In this document: piece after piece, positions 29,206 through 38,524 of the stretch | How the letters are laid out: every line of letters begins with the position of its first letter | Numbering within the stretch: position 1 is the first letter of the stretch | Assembly (NCBI GenBank): GCA_963731105.1 | Contig: CAVSUM010000024.1 | Coordinates: forward strand, 1 to 64,000 | DNA from: RPQJ01 sp963731105 | GTDB taxonomy: Bacteria; Pseudomonadota; Gammaproteobacteria; Steroidobacterales; Steroidobacteraceae | Reading direction: 5' to 3' | DNA: 64,000 nt | The notes under the pieces: model-generated | The model's input: the letters and a program-made list of their open reading frames with translations, nothing else | The model's database searches: none | Told to the model about the DNA's origin: nothing | Made by a program: the position numbers and the translations under genes

Positions 29206-29671
29206 CGCCGCCGTGGTGCGTCGCACCGGGCTGGCCCTTGTCGCGCTGCTGGTCGCCGCAGTGGCCGTGGCCGGGGATCCGGCCCCGGCACCGGTGACGG
29301 CCGACCAGGTGCACGAGCGCCAGCAACAGAAAGACGCATCGCTGTACGTGCTCGACGTGCGTGCGCCCGAGGAGTACGCGGCAGGCCACGTGCCGGGCGC
29401 AGTGAATATTCCGCACGACCAGATCGCCAGCCGGCTGGCCGAAGTACCGAAGGACAAGGACGTGGTGCTCTATTGCCGCAGCGGCCGCCGCTCGGCGCTG
29501 GCCAGCGAGGTGCTGGCCGACAACGGCTACACCCGCCTGCAGCTGATGCAGGGCGACATGCCGGGCTGGATGGCAAAGGACAGGCCGGTGGAAGCGCCAC
29601 GCGATCCGGCCGCCTGCGTCGCGGCGCTCAAGTCGGGCACCAAGGCGCCGCCGGAGTGCTCCGGCAACTGA
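29198..29671 (+). CDS. Periplasmic rhodanese-like sulfurtransferase
   Basis: The GTG at 29198 overlaps the dodecin stop. A signal peptide covers about residues 1-26 (ALLVAAVAVAG). The rhodanese domain contains LYVLDVRAPEEYAAGHVPGA near residue 49 and the active-site loop LYCRSGRRSA with Cys93. GMPG/DMPGWMAKDRPVE closes the domain. A short C-terminal extension contains two Cys (PAACVAAL, PPECSGN). It would transfer sulfane sulfur in the periplasm; partners are unknown. GTG 29213 is an alternative start with a shorter signal. Confidence 0.9.
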   Translation: MSNAAVVRRTGLALVALLVAAVAVAGDPAPAPVTADQVHERQQQKDASLYVLDVRAPEEYAAGHVPGAVNIPHDQIASRLAEVPKDKDVVLYCRSGRRSALASEVLADNGYTRLQLMQGDMPGWMAKDRPVEAPRDPAACVAALKSGTKAPPECSGN

Positions 29672-29678
29672 GCCCAGG

Positions 29679-30805
29679 TCAGTCGCCGAGGGCCTGGTCC
29701 AGGTCCGCGATCAGGTCGGCTTCGTGCTCGAGTCCGATCGACATGCGCAGCAGGTTGGGCGGCGTACGGGACAGCGGGCCTTCCACCGAGGCGCGATGTT
29801 CGATGAGGCTCTCCACGCCGCCGAGGCTGGTCGCCCGAGTGAACAACTTCGTACGAGCCGCGACGGCGAGCGCCTGTGGGGCTTCGCCGGGCACCTGCAA
29901 CGACACCACCGCACCGTAGCCGCCGAGCATCTGCCGGCCCGCCAGCGCGTGCCCGGGATGGTTCTCGAGGCCCGGGTAATGCACGCGCTCGACGCGCTGG
30001 TCGGCGGCGAGGAAGCGCGCTACGGCCAAGCGCATTCGCTGCCTGCTGTCGCACGCGCAGCGGCAGCGTCGGCAAGCTGCGCAGCAGCAACCAGCAGTCG
30101 AACGGCGACGGCACGCCGCCGCCGGTGCCCTGGAAGTCGCGCAGCCGCTCGAGCAACGAGCCGGCCTCGCGTGCGACCACGATGCCGCCGAGCACGTCGC
30201 TGTGCCCGCCGAGGTACTTGGTCGTGCTGTGCATCACGAGGTCTGCGCCGAGCGCGAGCGGTTGCTGCAGCACGGGGCTCGCAAATGTGTTGTCGCAGCC
30301 GAGCAGGGCACCGCGCGCCTGCGCGAGCGCGGCGAGCGCCGCGAGATCGCTCACGCGCAGCAACGGGTTCGACGGTGTCTCGACCCACAAGCAGCGTCGC
30401 GCCTGGTTCCAGCGCTTGCCGCGTCGCGTCGAGGTCGGTGGTGTCGACGAACTCGACGCTGCCGCCCCAGCGCGGCAGGATCTCGCGCAACTGCCTGGCG
30501 GTGCCGTGGTAGCAGTCCGACGAGCACACCACGCGACCGCCCGACGCTGCGAGCGTGAAAACGGCGAGCGTTGCGGCCGAGCCCGAGGCGAACGCGACGG
30601 CCTCGTGCCCGCCCTCCAGCGCCGCGACGGCCTGCTCGAGCGCGCTGCGGTTCGGGTTGCCGCTGCGCGAGTAGGAGTAGCCGAGCGGATAGTTGCCGTC
30701 GGCGCCGCGCTCGAAGGTCGTCGCGAGGTGGATCGGCTCGCGCAGCGCACCGGTGGCGGGATCGGGCTCGCGGCCCGCGTGCACGGCCAGGGTCTCCAGC
30801 TTCAT
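29679..30805 (-). CDS. Cys/Met-metabolism PLP enzyme (cystathionine gamma-synthase-like); frame broken near 30388 and 30045
   Basis: The ATG at 30805 overlaps the DegV-fusion stop by 4 bp. The repaired protein has about 375 residues: MKLETLAVHAGREPDPATGA at the start, YSYSRSGNPNRSALEQ (substrate/PLP-phosphate region), ASGSAATLAVFTLAASG, VETPSNPLLRV, LGCDNTFASPVLQQPLALGA, and the PLP-Lys site VMHSTTKYLGGHSD. The C-terminal part reads VHYPGLENHPGH and SLGGVESLIEHRASVEG. It falls among cystathionine gamma-synthase, cystathionine gamma-lyase and O-acetylhomoserine sulfhydrylase-type enzymes; which one cannot be decided here. Two one-base shifts split the frame, and each side is normal family sequence. 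Confidence 0.85.
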
Positions 30806-32622
30806 GGTGGTCGCTCGTATTCCTGGATGGCGACCACCAGCAGGCCCGGGCCGCCGTGGACGCCGAATGCGGTGCCGCAGGGCAGCAGCCGCCGGTAGAC
30901 CACGTTGTCGGTGGTCAATTCGTCGAGCAGCCATTGCCCGTCGGCCTCGCAGTTCGCGTGGCCCACGAGCAGGCGGCAGGGCACGTCGTCGCGCATGCGC
31001 CGGCGCACGTAGCGCGCGAACTTCTCCTTGAGGTGCTTGCGGCCGAACAGCACGCCACCGGCGGTGACCCGCCCCTTGCGGTCGTTCTGCAGCACCGGCA
31101 TCAGCTGCAGCGAATCGGCCACGTTCTTCACCCAGCGCGGCACGCGGCCGCCGCGTACCGCGTATTCGAGCGAGCCGATCAGGCCGAACGTGTGGGTGCG
31201 CGGAATGATGGCGCGTGTCGCCTCGAGCACGCGCGCGGCGTCGTAGCCGGCCTGCGCGCACTCGGCGGCATACATCGCCACGAGCCCCAGGCCGAGCGAG
31301 GCATTCATGCTGTCGATCACCGCCACCTTGCCGTGGGTGGTGACGCGCGCGGCGGCCGCCTCGGCCGAGGCGCAGGTGCCGCTCACCTGCCGCGACAGGT
31401 TGACCGACACCACCGAGTCGAAATGCGAGCCGAGGAACTCGAACTGGCGGCGGAAGTCGCCCGGTGGCGGCTGCGAGGTCGTCGGGTGCAGCGGGTTGCG
31501 GGCGAGCTCGGCGTAGAACTCCTCGGCGGTCATGCCGACCTTGTCGAGGTAGCTGTGGTCGCCGAAGTGCACGCGCAACGGCACCACGTGGATGTCGAGC
31601 CGGTCGAGCTCGTCGAACGGGATGTCGGCCGCCGAGTCCGTCAACACGGCGACGCGGCGACCGGTGGCGTGCGCCGAGTGCTGCTGCCGCTGCATGTCGT
31701 CGGCCTTCTCGCCGCTCACCGTGCCGAAGCGCGCTGCGACGCGGAACACCTCGGCCGGGTCGTTGACGTGGATGTGCACGCGCACCTTGTCGTGCAGGCC
31801 GGCCACCACGAGGCTGCTGCCGAGCGCCGAGAGCTGCTCGCGCAGGTGCCGGCGGTCGACGCGCTCCCCGACGATCACGCACTCGGTGCAGTAACGGTGC
31901 GCGAGGTCTTCCGCCACGCCCGCCGTCACTTCGGCGAGCTCCGACTCGTCCAGCGTCGCCACCAGCACCGCGGGGTCGTCCTGCGAGCCGCTGGCGATGT
32001 AGTCGGTCATGCCCTCGATCAGCTCGACGAAGCCCTGCGCGCCCGCGTCCACCACGTTCGCCTTGCGCAGCGCCTCGAGCTGGAAGGTGGTGCGCGCGAG
32101 CGATGCGCGCGCCGCGACCACGCCCCGGCGCAGCAACGCCGAGAAATCGCGCACGCCCTCGCGCTGCACGGTGTGCAACTCGCGCGCGAAGTCGCTGACC
32201 ACGGTCAGGATGGTGCCCTCGCGCGGCTCGCCGAGGCTTTCGCGGGCGTAGTCGGCGCCACCGCGCACGCCGTCCGCGAACTCTTCCGGGCCGACCTGCC
32301 CGAGGTGGCCGAGCCGGTCGCCGAGCCCGAGGAAGAACTGCGCGAGGATCGCACCGGAGTTGCCGCGCGCACCGTCGAGCGCCGCATCGGCGATGCGCGT
32401 CAGCGTCTTGCCGGCGTGGTGGTCCGGCGAGCGCTGCAGCGTGCCGAGCACCGCGCGCATGGTGAGCGCGAGGTTGGTGCCGGTGTCGCCGTCCGGCACC
32501 GGGAAGACGTTGATCTTGTTGAGGTGTTCCTGTCGCGACAGCAACCGCGCGATGCCCGCCTTCAGCGCGCGGTTGAGGCGCAGCCCGTCGAGGCGCTCGG
32601 CAATCACGGCGGCTGAGTTCAC
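30802..32622 (-). CDS. Fused fatty-acid kinase: DhaL (FakA) and DegV (FakB) in one protein
   Basis: The 606-residue protein joins two usual partners. Residues 10-210 are a DhaL/DAK2 kinase domain with the nucleotide-metal motif NVFPVPDGDTGTN (38-50) and ARGNSGAILAQFFLG. Residues 245-300 hold the FakA linker domain (YCTECVIVGERV, VRVHIHVNDPAEVF). Residues 322-606 are DegV/FakB, starting AVLTDSAADIPFDEL, with TTSQPPPGDF and SLNLSRQVSGT-like SVNLSRQVSGTCASAE for fatty-acid binding, and GGVLFGRKHLKEK. In Gram-positive bacteria FakA phosphorylates fatty acid held by FakB to feed phospholipid synthesis. Fusion makes the complex obligatory. Confidence 0.92.
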   Translation of the reverse strand: MNSAAVIAERLDGLRLNRALKAGIARLLSRQEHLNKINVFPVPDGDTGTNLALTMRAVLGTLQRSPDHHAGKTLTRIADAALDGARGNSGAILAQFFLGLGDRLGHLGQVGPEEFADGVRGGADYARESLGEPREGTILTVVSDFARELHTVQREGVRDFSALLRRGVVAARASLARTTFQLEALRKANVVDAGAQGFVELIEGMTDYIASGSQDDPAVLVATLDESELAEVTAGVAEDLAHRYCTECVIVGERVDRRHLREQLSALGSSLVVAGLHDKVRVHIHVNDPAEVFRVAARFGTVSGEKADDMQRQQHSAHATGRRVAVLTDSAADIPFDELDRLDIHVVPLRVHFGDHSYLDKVGMTAEEFYAELARNPLHPTTSQPPPGDFRRQFEFLGSHFDSVVSVNLSRQVSGTCASAEAAAARVTTHGKVAVIDSMNASLGLGLVAMYAAECAQAGYDAARVLEATRAIIPRTHTFGLIGSLEYAVRGGRVPRWVKNVADSLQLMPVLQNDRKGRVTAGGVLFGRKHLKEKFARYVRRRMRDDVPCRLLVGHANCEADGQWLLDELTTDNVVYRRLLPCGTAFGVHGGPGLLVVAIQEYERPP

Positions 32623-32641
32623 CGGCGCACCTTATCCGGGG

Positions 32642-33460
32642 TCAGTCGCGGGTCAGCAGGAACCGGTTGCCGCCCGCCGTCATGATCGCGCCGTCGGGCG
32701 TGATCTGGACGACCGTCGCGCCCTCCGCGGTCGTGTCGCCCTCGCGGTAGCGTCGGCCGTTGACGAATACGATGCGGTCCTGCGCGCGGGTCGAGTAGAC
32801 GTGCAGCTCGAGACGCATCTCGGCCAGGCCGCCGCGGGCGGTCAATTCGTCGGCGGTCGGCAGGTTCGCGGGGGCCGAGTGCTGGGGCGCCGCCGGGGGT
32901 GGGGTGTAGGTGGCGCCAGGGGCTGCTTCGGGCAGCGACTCGTACACCACGGAACCGCGCCGCGCCGGTGCCACGGCGGACGGACCGGCCGGCGGCCTGG
33001 CGGCGGCCTGCGCGGCCTCGTATTCCATCGGCGGCACGTCGGCGGACATCTCCTGCTCGAGTGAGCCGCGGCGGCCGGTGGCCGGCGGCGGCTCTGCCGG
33101 ACGCAGCACGGGTGCCGGCGCAACCGCCGGCTCGGGCAGCGTGCGGGTGATGGTCGCTTGCTGCGCAGCCGCCGGCGCCGTCACGGGCGGCGGCGCAACG
33201 GGCGGGGCGGTCTGCTGGTTCGGAGCGGCCGCCGCTGCGGGCGGCGACGCGGCCACCGCCGCAGGCTCGTCGCGCGATTTCCAGAGCAGCACCACGCCGA
33301 CGGCAACGAGGTTCAGCACCAGCAGCGCGATGGCGGCCGTGGCCCAGCGGTTCGACTGCGGCTTCTTCGGCGGGGCGACGGCCGCTTCGACCATGGCCGG
33401 CCCCGTCTGGCGCTGGCGCTCGTGCTCGGACTTGCGCAGGGCATCGAGGATGAACGACAT
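32642..33460 (-). CDS. gspB: GspB-like type II secretion accessory protein
   Basis: The 272-residue protein starts MSFILDALRKSEHERQR, the standard opening of GspB/ExeB. One membrane helix lies at about 40-60. A long Pro/Ala-rich periplasmic linker follows (about 65-200), then the compact C-terminal GspB domain (TADELTARGG, LELHVYSTRAQDRIVFVNGR, then RYREGDTT... RFLLTRD). GspB works with GspA to insert the secretin in the outer membrane across the peptidoglycan. It sits 3 bp after gspA. No other type II secretion genes are in the window. Confidence 0.9.
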   Translation of the reverse strand: MSFILDALRKSEHERQRQTGPAMVEAAVAPPKKPQSNRWATAAIALLVLNLVAVGVVLLWKSRDEPAAVAASPPAAAAAPNQQTAPPVAPPPVTAPAAAQQATITRTLPEPAVAPAPVLRPAEPPPATGRRGSLEQEMSADVPPMEYEAAQAAARPPAGPSAVAPARRGSVVYESLPEAAPGATYTPPPAAPQHSAPANLPTADELTARGGLAEMRLELHVYSTRAQDRIVFVNGRRYREGDTTAEGATVVQITPDGAIMTAGGNRFLLTRD

Positions 33461-33463
33461 CGC

Positions 33464-35161
33464 TCAGCCCTCCGCCGCGGGCGCGAGGATCGTCGGCGAA
33501 TCCGTCGCGTTGAGCGCCGTGTCGAGCGCGATCTGCGTCTGCACGCCCGCGATACCGTCGACGGCCAGCCGGTGCTGCCGCTGGAAGTCCTGCACCAGCC
33601 GGGTCAGCTCGTCGTCGTACACGTCGTTGCCGGGCGGTGCGGCGGGCAGCCCCTGCGTGGCGCGCAGGCTGTCGCGCAGCCAGCGCACGTCGGCGCCGCG
33701 CATGCCGGGGGTGAGCGCCTTCACCACCGCGAGCGGCGGGCGCCACAGCAGCAGGAAGTCGCCGAACCAGTAGCGCGACACGGCCGTGACCGGCACGTCG
33801 CGTGACGCGCCGCCGAGGTCGAGCGTGGCGTGCTCGTCGTCGAGCCGGCTGAGCACGACCTGGTGGCTGCGGCCGAGGTCGTCGGTGAGCGTGAGGATGG
33901 CGGGACGATTGAGCGCCCGCAGCTGCGCCCAGGAGCCCTTCTGGAACATGCACTCGAGGCCCTGCTTTGCGGCCTGGTCGCAGCCCCGGCCGCGGCCCGG
34001 GTCGTAGGCGGCGCCCCACAGCGCGAACAGCTTGCCGAGCGCCGCCTCGGTGGTGGTGTCGTTGCCGTGCCGCACCAGCAGCTCGTCGAGCGACACGACG
34101 GGCGCGGGTGGCGAGGCTGGCGCTGCCGCGGCTTCGGCCGCGACTGCGGACGCCGGCTGCACGTCCGGCACCGTGACCGGAGGCGGGGCGGCAGTGCTCA
34201 CCGCTGCCGCCGGCGCATCCTGTGCAGGCGACGATTGCGCCACGGCGTCGCTGCGCGCATCGAGGTAACTCCAGATGCCGAAGCCCACGAGGCCGACCGC
34301 GGCGGCCACCGCGGCCGTCGTCGTCCACTTGAGCCACGGCGCCGGCACCGGCCGTCCATAGACCTCCGAGGCCGCCTGCCGCACCAGCGCCGCGCCGGCA
34401 CGATGGTCTTCCTGCGTGAAGGCGCCGAGCAGCGCGCGATCGCAGATCACGTTGATCACGCGCGGGATGCCGCCGCTCAGGCGGTGGATTTCGCGCAGCG
34501 CCGACGGCGTGAACACTTCGGCCGTCGCCCCCGCAACGCGCATGCGGTGCTTGACGTAGCCGGAGCTCTCCTCGGCCGACAGCGGGTCGAGGTGGTAGCG
34601 GCCGGTGATGCGTTGCGCGAGCTGGCGCAGCTCGGGCTGGTCGAGCAGCGCGCGCAGCTCGGGCTGGCCGATCAGGATGATCTGCAGCAGCTTGGTGGTG
34701 GCGGTCTCGAGGTTGGTGAGCAGCCGCACCTGCTCGAGCGTCTGCGTGCTGAGGTTCTGCGCCTCGTCGACGATCAGCACCACGCGCCGGCCGCGGGCGT
34801 GGGTGTCGAGCAGTTGCCGCCCGATCAGGTCCATCTGCGTCTTGGTGCTGCTGCGCCCGGCCTCGGGCACGGGGATGTGCAGCTCTTCGCAGATGGTGAG
34901 CAGGAACTCCGCCGGCGTGACGCGCGGGTTGAGGATCAACGCGACGTCGGCGTGGCCCGGCAGCTGCTCGAGCAGGCTGCGGATCACGGTGGTCTTGCCG
35001 GTGCCCACCTCGCCGGTCAGCTGGATGAAGCCGCCCGCCTCGTTGATGCCGTACAGCAGGTGCGCGAGCGCTTCCGCGTGCCGCTCGCTGAGGTACAGGT
35101 AGCGGGGATCGGGGGTGATCGCGAACGGCTTTTCCCGGAGTCCGAAAAAGCTCGTGTACAT
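33464..35161 (-). CDS. gspA: GspA/ExeA-type AAA+ ATPase with peptidoglycan-binding domain
   Basis: The 565-residue protein begins MYTSFFGLREKPFAITPDPR, a signature of ExeA. Walker A is GEVGTGKTT (50-58) and Walker B VVLIVDEAQN near residue 129, both in the cytoplasmic AAA+ module. A membrane helix follows at about 277-298 (TTTAAVAAAVGLVGFGIWSY). The periplasmic part has a catalytic-dead peptidase-like region and ends with a peptidoglycan-binding type 1 domain (GADVRWLRDSLR, LTRLVQDFQRQHRLAVDGIA) near residues 490-555. With GspB it assembles the T2SS secretin. The start at 35161 faces a 170-bp gap holding palindromic repeats at 35247. Confidence 0.93.
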   Translation of the reverse strand: MYTSFFGLREKPFAITPDPRYLYLSERHAEALAHLLYGINEAGGFIQLTGEVGTGKTTVIRSLLEQLPGHADVALILNPRVTPAEFLLTICEELHIPVPEAGRSSTKTQMDLIGRQLLDTHARGRRVVLIVDEAQNLSTQTLEQVRLLTNLETATTKLLQIILIGQPELRALLDQPELRQLAQRITGRYHLDPLSAEESSGYVKHRMRVAGATAEVFTPSALREIHRLSGGIPRVINVICDRALLGAFTQEDHRAGAALVRQAASEVYGRPVPAPWLKWTTTAAVAAAVGLVGFGIWSYLDARSDAVAQSSPAQDAPAAAVSTAAPPPVTVPDVQPASAVAAEAAAAPASPPAPVVSLDELLVRHGNDTTTEAALGKLFALWGAAYDPGRGRGCDQAAKQGLECMFQKGSWAQLRALNRPAILTLTDDLGRSHQVVLSRLDDEHATLDLGGASRDVPVTAVSRYWFGDFLLLWRPPLAVVKALTPGMRGADVRWLRDSLRATQGLPAAPPGNDVYDDELTRLVQDFQRQHRLAVDGIAGVQTQIALDTALNATDSPTILAPAAEG

Positions 35162-35246
35162 GCGGGGTTAGGTCGATCTCGGTGCGCGGTGGCCGGTCGC
35201 CAATGATGCCTGCCCGGGACGGGCGTGGCTAGCGTTCGCGCTCTTC

Positions 35247-35284
35247 ACCTCTCCCGCTTGCGGGAGAGGTCGCCCGCACGGGCG
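35247..35284. repeat. Two adjacent palindromes of the CTCTCCCGC...GCGGGAGAG type
   Basis: ACCTCTCCCGC/GCGGGAGAGGT (35247-35270, 2-base loop) is followed directly by CGCCCG/CGGGCG (35271-35284). This tandem-hairpin word is of a kind seen scattered between genes in many proteobacteria. It lies between gspA (minus) and the cytochrome gene (plus). A shorter relative is at 36600-36611. Confidence 0.8.
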
Positions 35285-35331
35285 GGTGAGGGCTACCCTG
35301 TCCGTCCGCGTCGCCTGGCGGGGGGGAACTG

Positions 35332-36328
35332 ATGCTGAAGCGCGTACTGCTCTGCGTCCTGGCCGTCGGCCCGGTGGCGTCTGCCTGTCGCTGCGGACCC
35401 GTCGCTGCCGCGCCAGCGTCCGCTGACCGACCGCAGGTTCGAGGTCACCGACGAGCGCCGCGAGCGCGGCCGGTACCTCGCCGAGCACCTGCTGCAGTGC
35501 TTCATCTGCCACTCCGAGCGCAACTGGGACCAGTCTGGCGCACCGCCCATCGAGTCGCGCAAGGGTGCCGGGGTGGTGCTGGGCGAGAACGGCGAGCGAC
35601 GGATCGTCGCACCGAACATCACGCCGGATGTTGCGACCGGTGCCGGTGCCTGGTCGGACGACATGCTCGCGCGCGCCATCCGCGAAGGTATCGGGCACGA
35701 CGGTCGCGCCCTCTACTGGGGCATGTGGTACCAGTCCTTTGCAGCGTTGTCGGATGAGGATCTCGCCGCCGTCGTCGTGTATGTGAGATCGATTCCCGCG
35801 GTGCGCAACGAACTGCCGGCGACACGACTTCCGGCCGACGAACAGCTCGAGAACGCTGCCAATCCAAAGCCGATCACCGCGCCCGTGCCCGGTCCGCCAC
35901 CCGGCGACCCGCTTGCTCGCGGAAAGTACCTTGTGGGCCTCGCCGACTGCGCGGGTTGCCACACGTCCTGGTATGGGCCGCGCAATCCGGGCCTGTTCGC
36001 GGGAGGCAACCACATCACGCGCGGCACGCCTCGCCGCCTTCAGCACCAACATCACGCGGCACGCGTCGGGCACCGGCTACCCGACGGAGACGTTCATCAT
36101 GGTCATGCGTACCGGCAAGGGCGAGTCCCTGAGCCCGGTCATGCCCTGGGCCGCATTCAGGGGCCTGCACGACGACGATCTCGCGGCCATTCACGCAGCG
36201 CTCGGCAGCGTGCAGCGGTTGCGCATTACATCGGCAATGTCGGCGAGCCGCAGCACTGCGCCGTCTGCGGCCAGCAGCATCCGCTCGGCAGCTACAACCG
36301 CCTCGAGACGCCGGTCGGTGTACGGTGA
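35332..36328 (+). CDS. Dihaem c-type cytochrome; frame broken near 35395, 36028, 36215
   Basis: The ATG at 35332 opens a hydrophobic leader (MLKRVLLCVLAVGPVAS), compatible with a Sec signal. Two haem-binding sites are visible: CFICH in EHLLQCFICHSERN and CAGCH in GLADCAGCHTSWYG. APNITPDVATGAGAWSDDML and STNITRHASGTG are the matching SPNITPD-type segments that precede distal ligand loops, and GMWYQSFAALSDEDLAAVVV is typical of cytochrome c oxidase/alcohol-dehydrogenase-type subunits. The repaired protein is about 331 residues; three breaks are needed, all between conserved blocks. It is probably periplasmic electron transfer. It overlaps the next small gene by 4 bp (GTGA). Confidence 0.75.
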
Positions 36329-36588
36329 CGGCGAAGCAGCTCGAGCGGCTGGCCGCCCGGTACCACTCGAGCGATTTCGGCGTCACGCTGGCGATTCGTC
36401 GCGATGACGGCCGGCTCTACGGGCGCGAGGACGACGGTCCGGAGATCGAGCTGGTGCCGCTGTCGGCAACGCATTTCCTCGCGCCGGGCTGGGTCGCACC
36501 TGTCGAGTTCGTCGTCGACGGCGACGGGCGCGTCACGCACGCCGCCTCGCTCGGGATCGAACGGGTGCTGTTCGAGCGGCTGCCTTGA
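36325..36588 (+). CDS. Unrecognised 87-residue protein coupled to the cytochrome gene
   Basis: The GTG at 36325 overlaps the cytochrome stop (GTGA). The protein has no signal or membrane segment. It looks like a small beta-rich domain: FGVTLAIRRDDGRLYGRED, then IELVPLSATHFLAPGWVAPV and VEFVVDGDGRVTHAAS, ending ERVLFERLP. The pattern (-L-x-Y/G- then EL-P-S...FF then V-F-xDxxGxV) recalls the C-terminal beta-domain (DUF3471-like) appended to some serine hydrolases, but it is free-standing here. It could be a remnant or an independent gene. It ends 3 bp before the dinB stop on the other strand. Confidence 0.55.
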   Translation: MTAKQLERLAARYHSSDFGVTLAIRRDDGRLYGREDDGPEIELVPLSATHFLAPGWVAPVEFVVDGDGRVTHAASLGIERVLFERLP

Positions 36589-36591
36589 ATC

Positions 36592-37768
36592 TCAGTTCTC
36601 CCGCTTGCGGGTGAGGGTACTCGCCGGTGCCACCGCCACCTTGCCGAACCGCTCACGGATCCTGTCCACCGCCGCATCGAGCTCGCGGTTGCGCGCCGAC
36701 TGCGGCGCGGTGAACAGGTCGAGCTGCGTGGCCTGGGCGAGATCGCTCAACCCAACGCCGAGCAGCCGCAGCGCGGCCCGCGGCTGGGTGGCGAGCCAGC
36801 CGTCGAGCAGCCCGGTCGCGACCGCGGTGATGACGCGCGTCTCCTGCGTCGGCGGCTCGAAGTGCCGCTGCCGGGTGAAGGTCGTGAAGTCCCGGCGCCG
36901 GATCTTGACCGTGACGCACGAAGCCGTGAGCTTGCGCGACCGCAACCGTGCCGCCACCTTGTCGGCGAGGCGCACGATCTCGGCCCGCAGGCGCGCGTGA
37001 TCGGCGATGTCGACGTCGAAGGTCTCCTCGGCACTGACCTGCTTCTCGTCCTGGTCGGGCACCACCGGGCGGCCGTCGATGCCCGCGGCCCGCTCGATCA
37101 CTCGCTCGGCATAGCGTCCGAATATCGGCCGCAGCTGCGCGGCACTCGCCCGGCGCAATTCACCGAGCGTATGGATGCCGAGCGCCTCCACCTTGGGCGC
37201 GGTCCTGGCGCCCAGGCCGAACAGCTTGCGGATCGGCAGCGGGTCGAGCAGCGCGTTGATCTCCGCCTGCCGCACGACCACGAGACCGTCCGGCTTGCGC
37301 AGGTCGGAGGCGATCTTGGCGACGAGCTTGTTGGGCGCCACGCCCACCGACGCGGTCAGTCCGGTGCGCTCGCGGATCAGCCGCTTGATCTCGCGCCCGA
37401 CCTGCTCACCGTCGCCGAGGGCGCACGTACCGGCGCTGACGTCGAGAAACGCCTCGTCGAGCGACAGGCCCTGCACCAGCGGCGTGAACTCGTGGAACAC
37501 CGCGAAGACCTGCCGGGAGACGTCCGCGTAGTGGCCGATGCGCGGCTGGAACGCAGATCGCGTCCGGGCAGCGGCGCAGCGCTTCCCGCACCGGCATCGC
37601 CGAGTGCACGCCGTAGCGGCGCACCTCGTAGCTGGCGGCGGCCACCACGCCGCGCCCGCCGGTGCCGCCCACGATCACGGGTCGGCCGCGCAGCGACGGG
37701 TCGTCGCGCTGTTCGACCGACGCGTAGAAGGCGTCCATGTCCACGTGCAGGATGGTGCGGTCGTCCAC
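36592..37768 (-). CDS. dinB: DNA polymerase IV; frame broken near 37550
   Basis: The GTG at 37768 (VDDRTILHVDMDAFYASVEQ) gives about 391 residues after repair. Y-family motifs: HVDMDAFYASVE (metal Asp and steric-gate Phe region), PVIVGGTGGRGVVAAASYEV (nucleotide binding), and LSLDEAFLDVS with the paired catalytic acidic residues. The helix-hairpin-helix region is KLFGLGARTAPKVEALGIHT, followed by EETFDVDI and the little-finger domain. It is an error-prone translesion polymerase. A single-base break near 37550 follows CPDAICVP. The C-terminal LTRKREN and the stop lie on a palindromic repeat (36600-36611). The start GTG is chosen by alignment with the conserved opening. Confidence 0.88.
36600..36611. 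repeat. Short CCCGCTTGCGGG palindrome at the 3' end of dinB
   Basis: This 12-bp palindrome, in a GTTCTCCCGCTTGCGGGTGA context, is the core of the larger element at 35247. It supplies the last codons of dinB on the minus strand. Confidence 0.6.
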
Positions 37769-37888
37769 GCGACAAGCATACGGCCGCAGGACCCGCCGCC
37801 GTGCCAATCCATTCGCCGCGGGCCTGCGAAAGAGGGACAATCACGGTTTGTCGCGGCCGCGCGCGGCCGGTCCCCAAGGAGTCATGTC

Positions 37889-38524
37889 ATGAGCCACCAC
37901 ATCGAACTGCCCCCGCTGCCCTACGCCCAGGACGCGCTCGCACCCGTGATCTCCGCGGAGACGCTGTCGTTCCACTACGGCAAGCACCACAAGGCCTACG
38001 TCGACAACCTCAACAAGCTGGTGGCGGGCACCGACCTCGCCGACACGCCGCTCGAGAAGGTCATCACCGCGACGGCGGGCAAGCCGGACAAGGCCGGCGT
38101 GTTCAACAACGCCGCGCAGATCTGGAACCACACGTTCTTCTGGAACAGCCTCAAGCCGAACGGCGGTGGCGCACCCACCGGTGCGGTCGCCAGCGGCATC
38201 GAGACCGCCTTCGGCAGCTTCGACAACTTCAAGAAGGAGTTCGCCAACGCCGCGATGACGCAGTTCGGCAGCGGCTGGGCGTGGCTGGTGGCCGACAAGG
38301 GCACGCTCAAGGTCGTCAAGACGCCGAACGCCGAGACGCCGCTGACGTCGGGGCTGACGCCGCTCGTCACGATCGACGTCTGGGAGCACGCCTACTACCT
38401 CGACTACCAGAACCGGCGTGCCGACTTCGTGTCGGCGGTGATCGACAAGCTGCTCAACTGGGAGTTCGCCAACGCGAACCTGGCGCGCGCCGGCTGCAGG
38501 CCGGTGCCGGGCGCTACAGCGTGA
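37889..38524 (+). CDS. sodB: Iron superoxide dismutase
   Basis: The ATG at 37889 gives 211 residues. Metal ligands are recognisable: His29 in LSFHYGKHH, His in WNHTFFWNS, and Asp/His in TIDVWEHAYYLDYQN. AAQIWNHTFFWNSLKPNGGG and FGSGWAWLV fit the Fe-type rather than the Mn-type enzyme. It detoxifies superoxide in the cytoplasm. The C-terminal tail after ANANLARAG is longer than usual and overlaps the end of the convergent gene by 11 bp; a small frame error there is possible. GACAATCACGGTTTGTC upstream (about 37836) is a short dyad of unknown meaning. Confidence 0.95.
   Translation: MSHHIELPPLPYAQDALAPVISAETLSFHYGKHHKAYVDNLNKLVAGTDLADTPLEKVITATAGKPDKAGVFNNAAQIWNHTFFWNSLKPNGGGAPTGAVASGIETAFGSFDNFKKEFANAAMTQFGSGWAWLVADKGTLKVVKTPNAETPLTSGLTPLVTIDVWEHAYYLDYQNRRADFVSAVIDKLLNWEFANANLARAGCRPVPGATA

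Noticed and set aside
37836..37852. GACAA...TTGTC dyad upstream of sodB as a Fur or stress-regulator site
   Set aside because: It is short, GC-flanked and does not match the Fur-box pattern; nothing else supports it.
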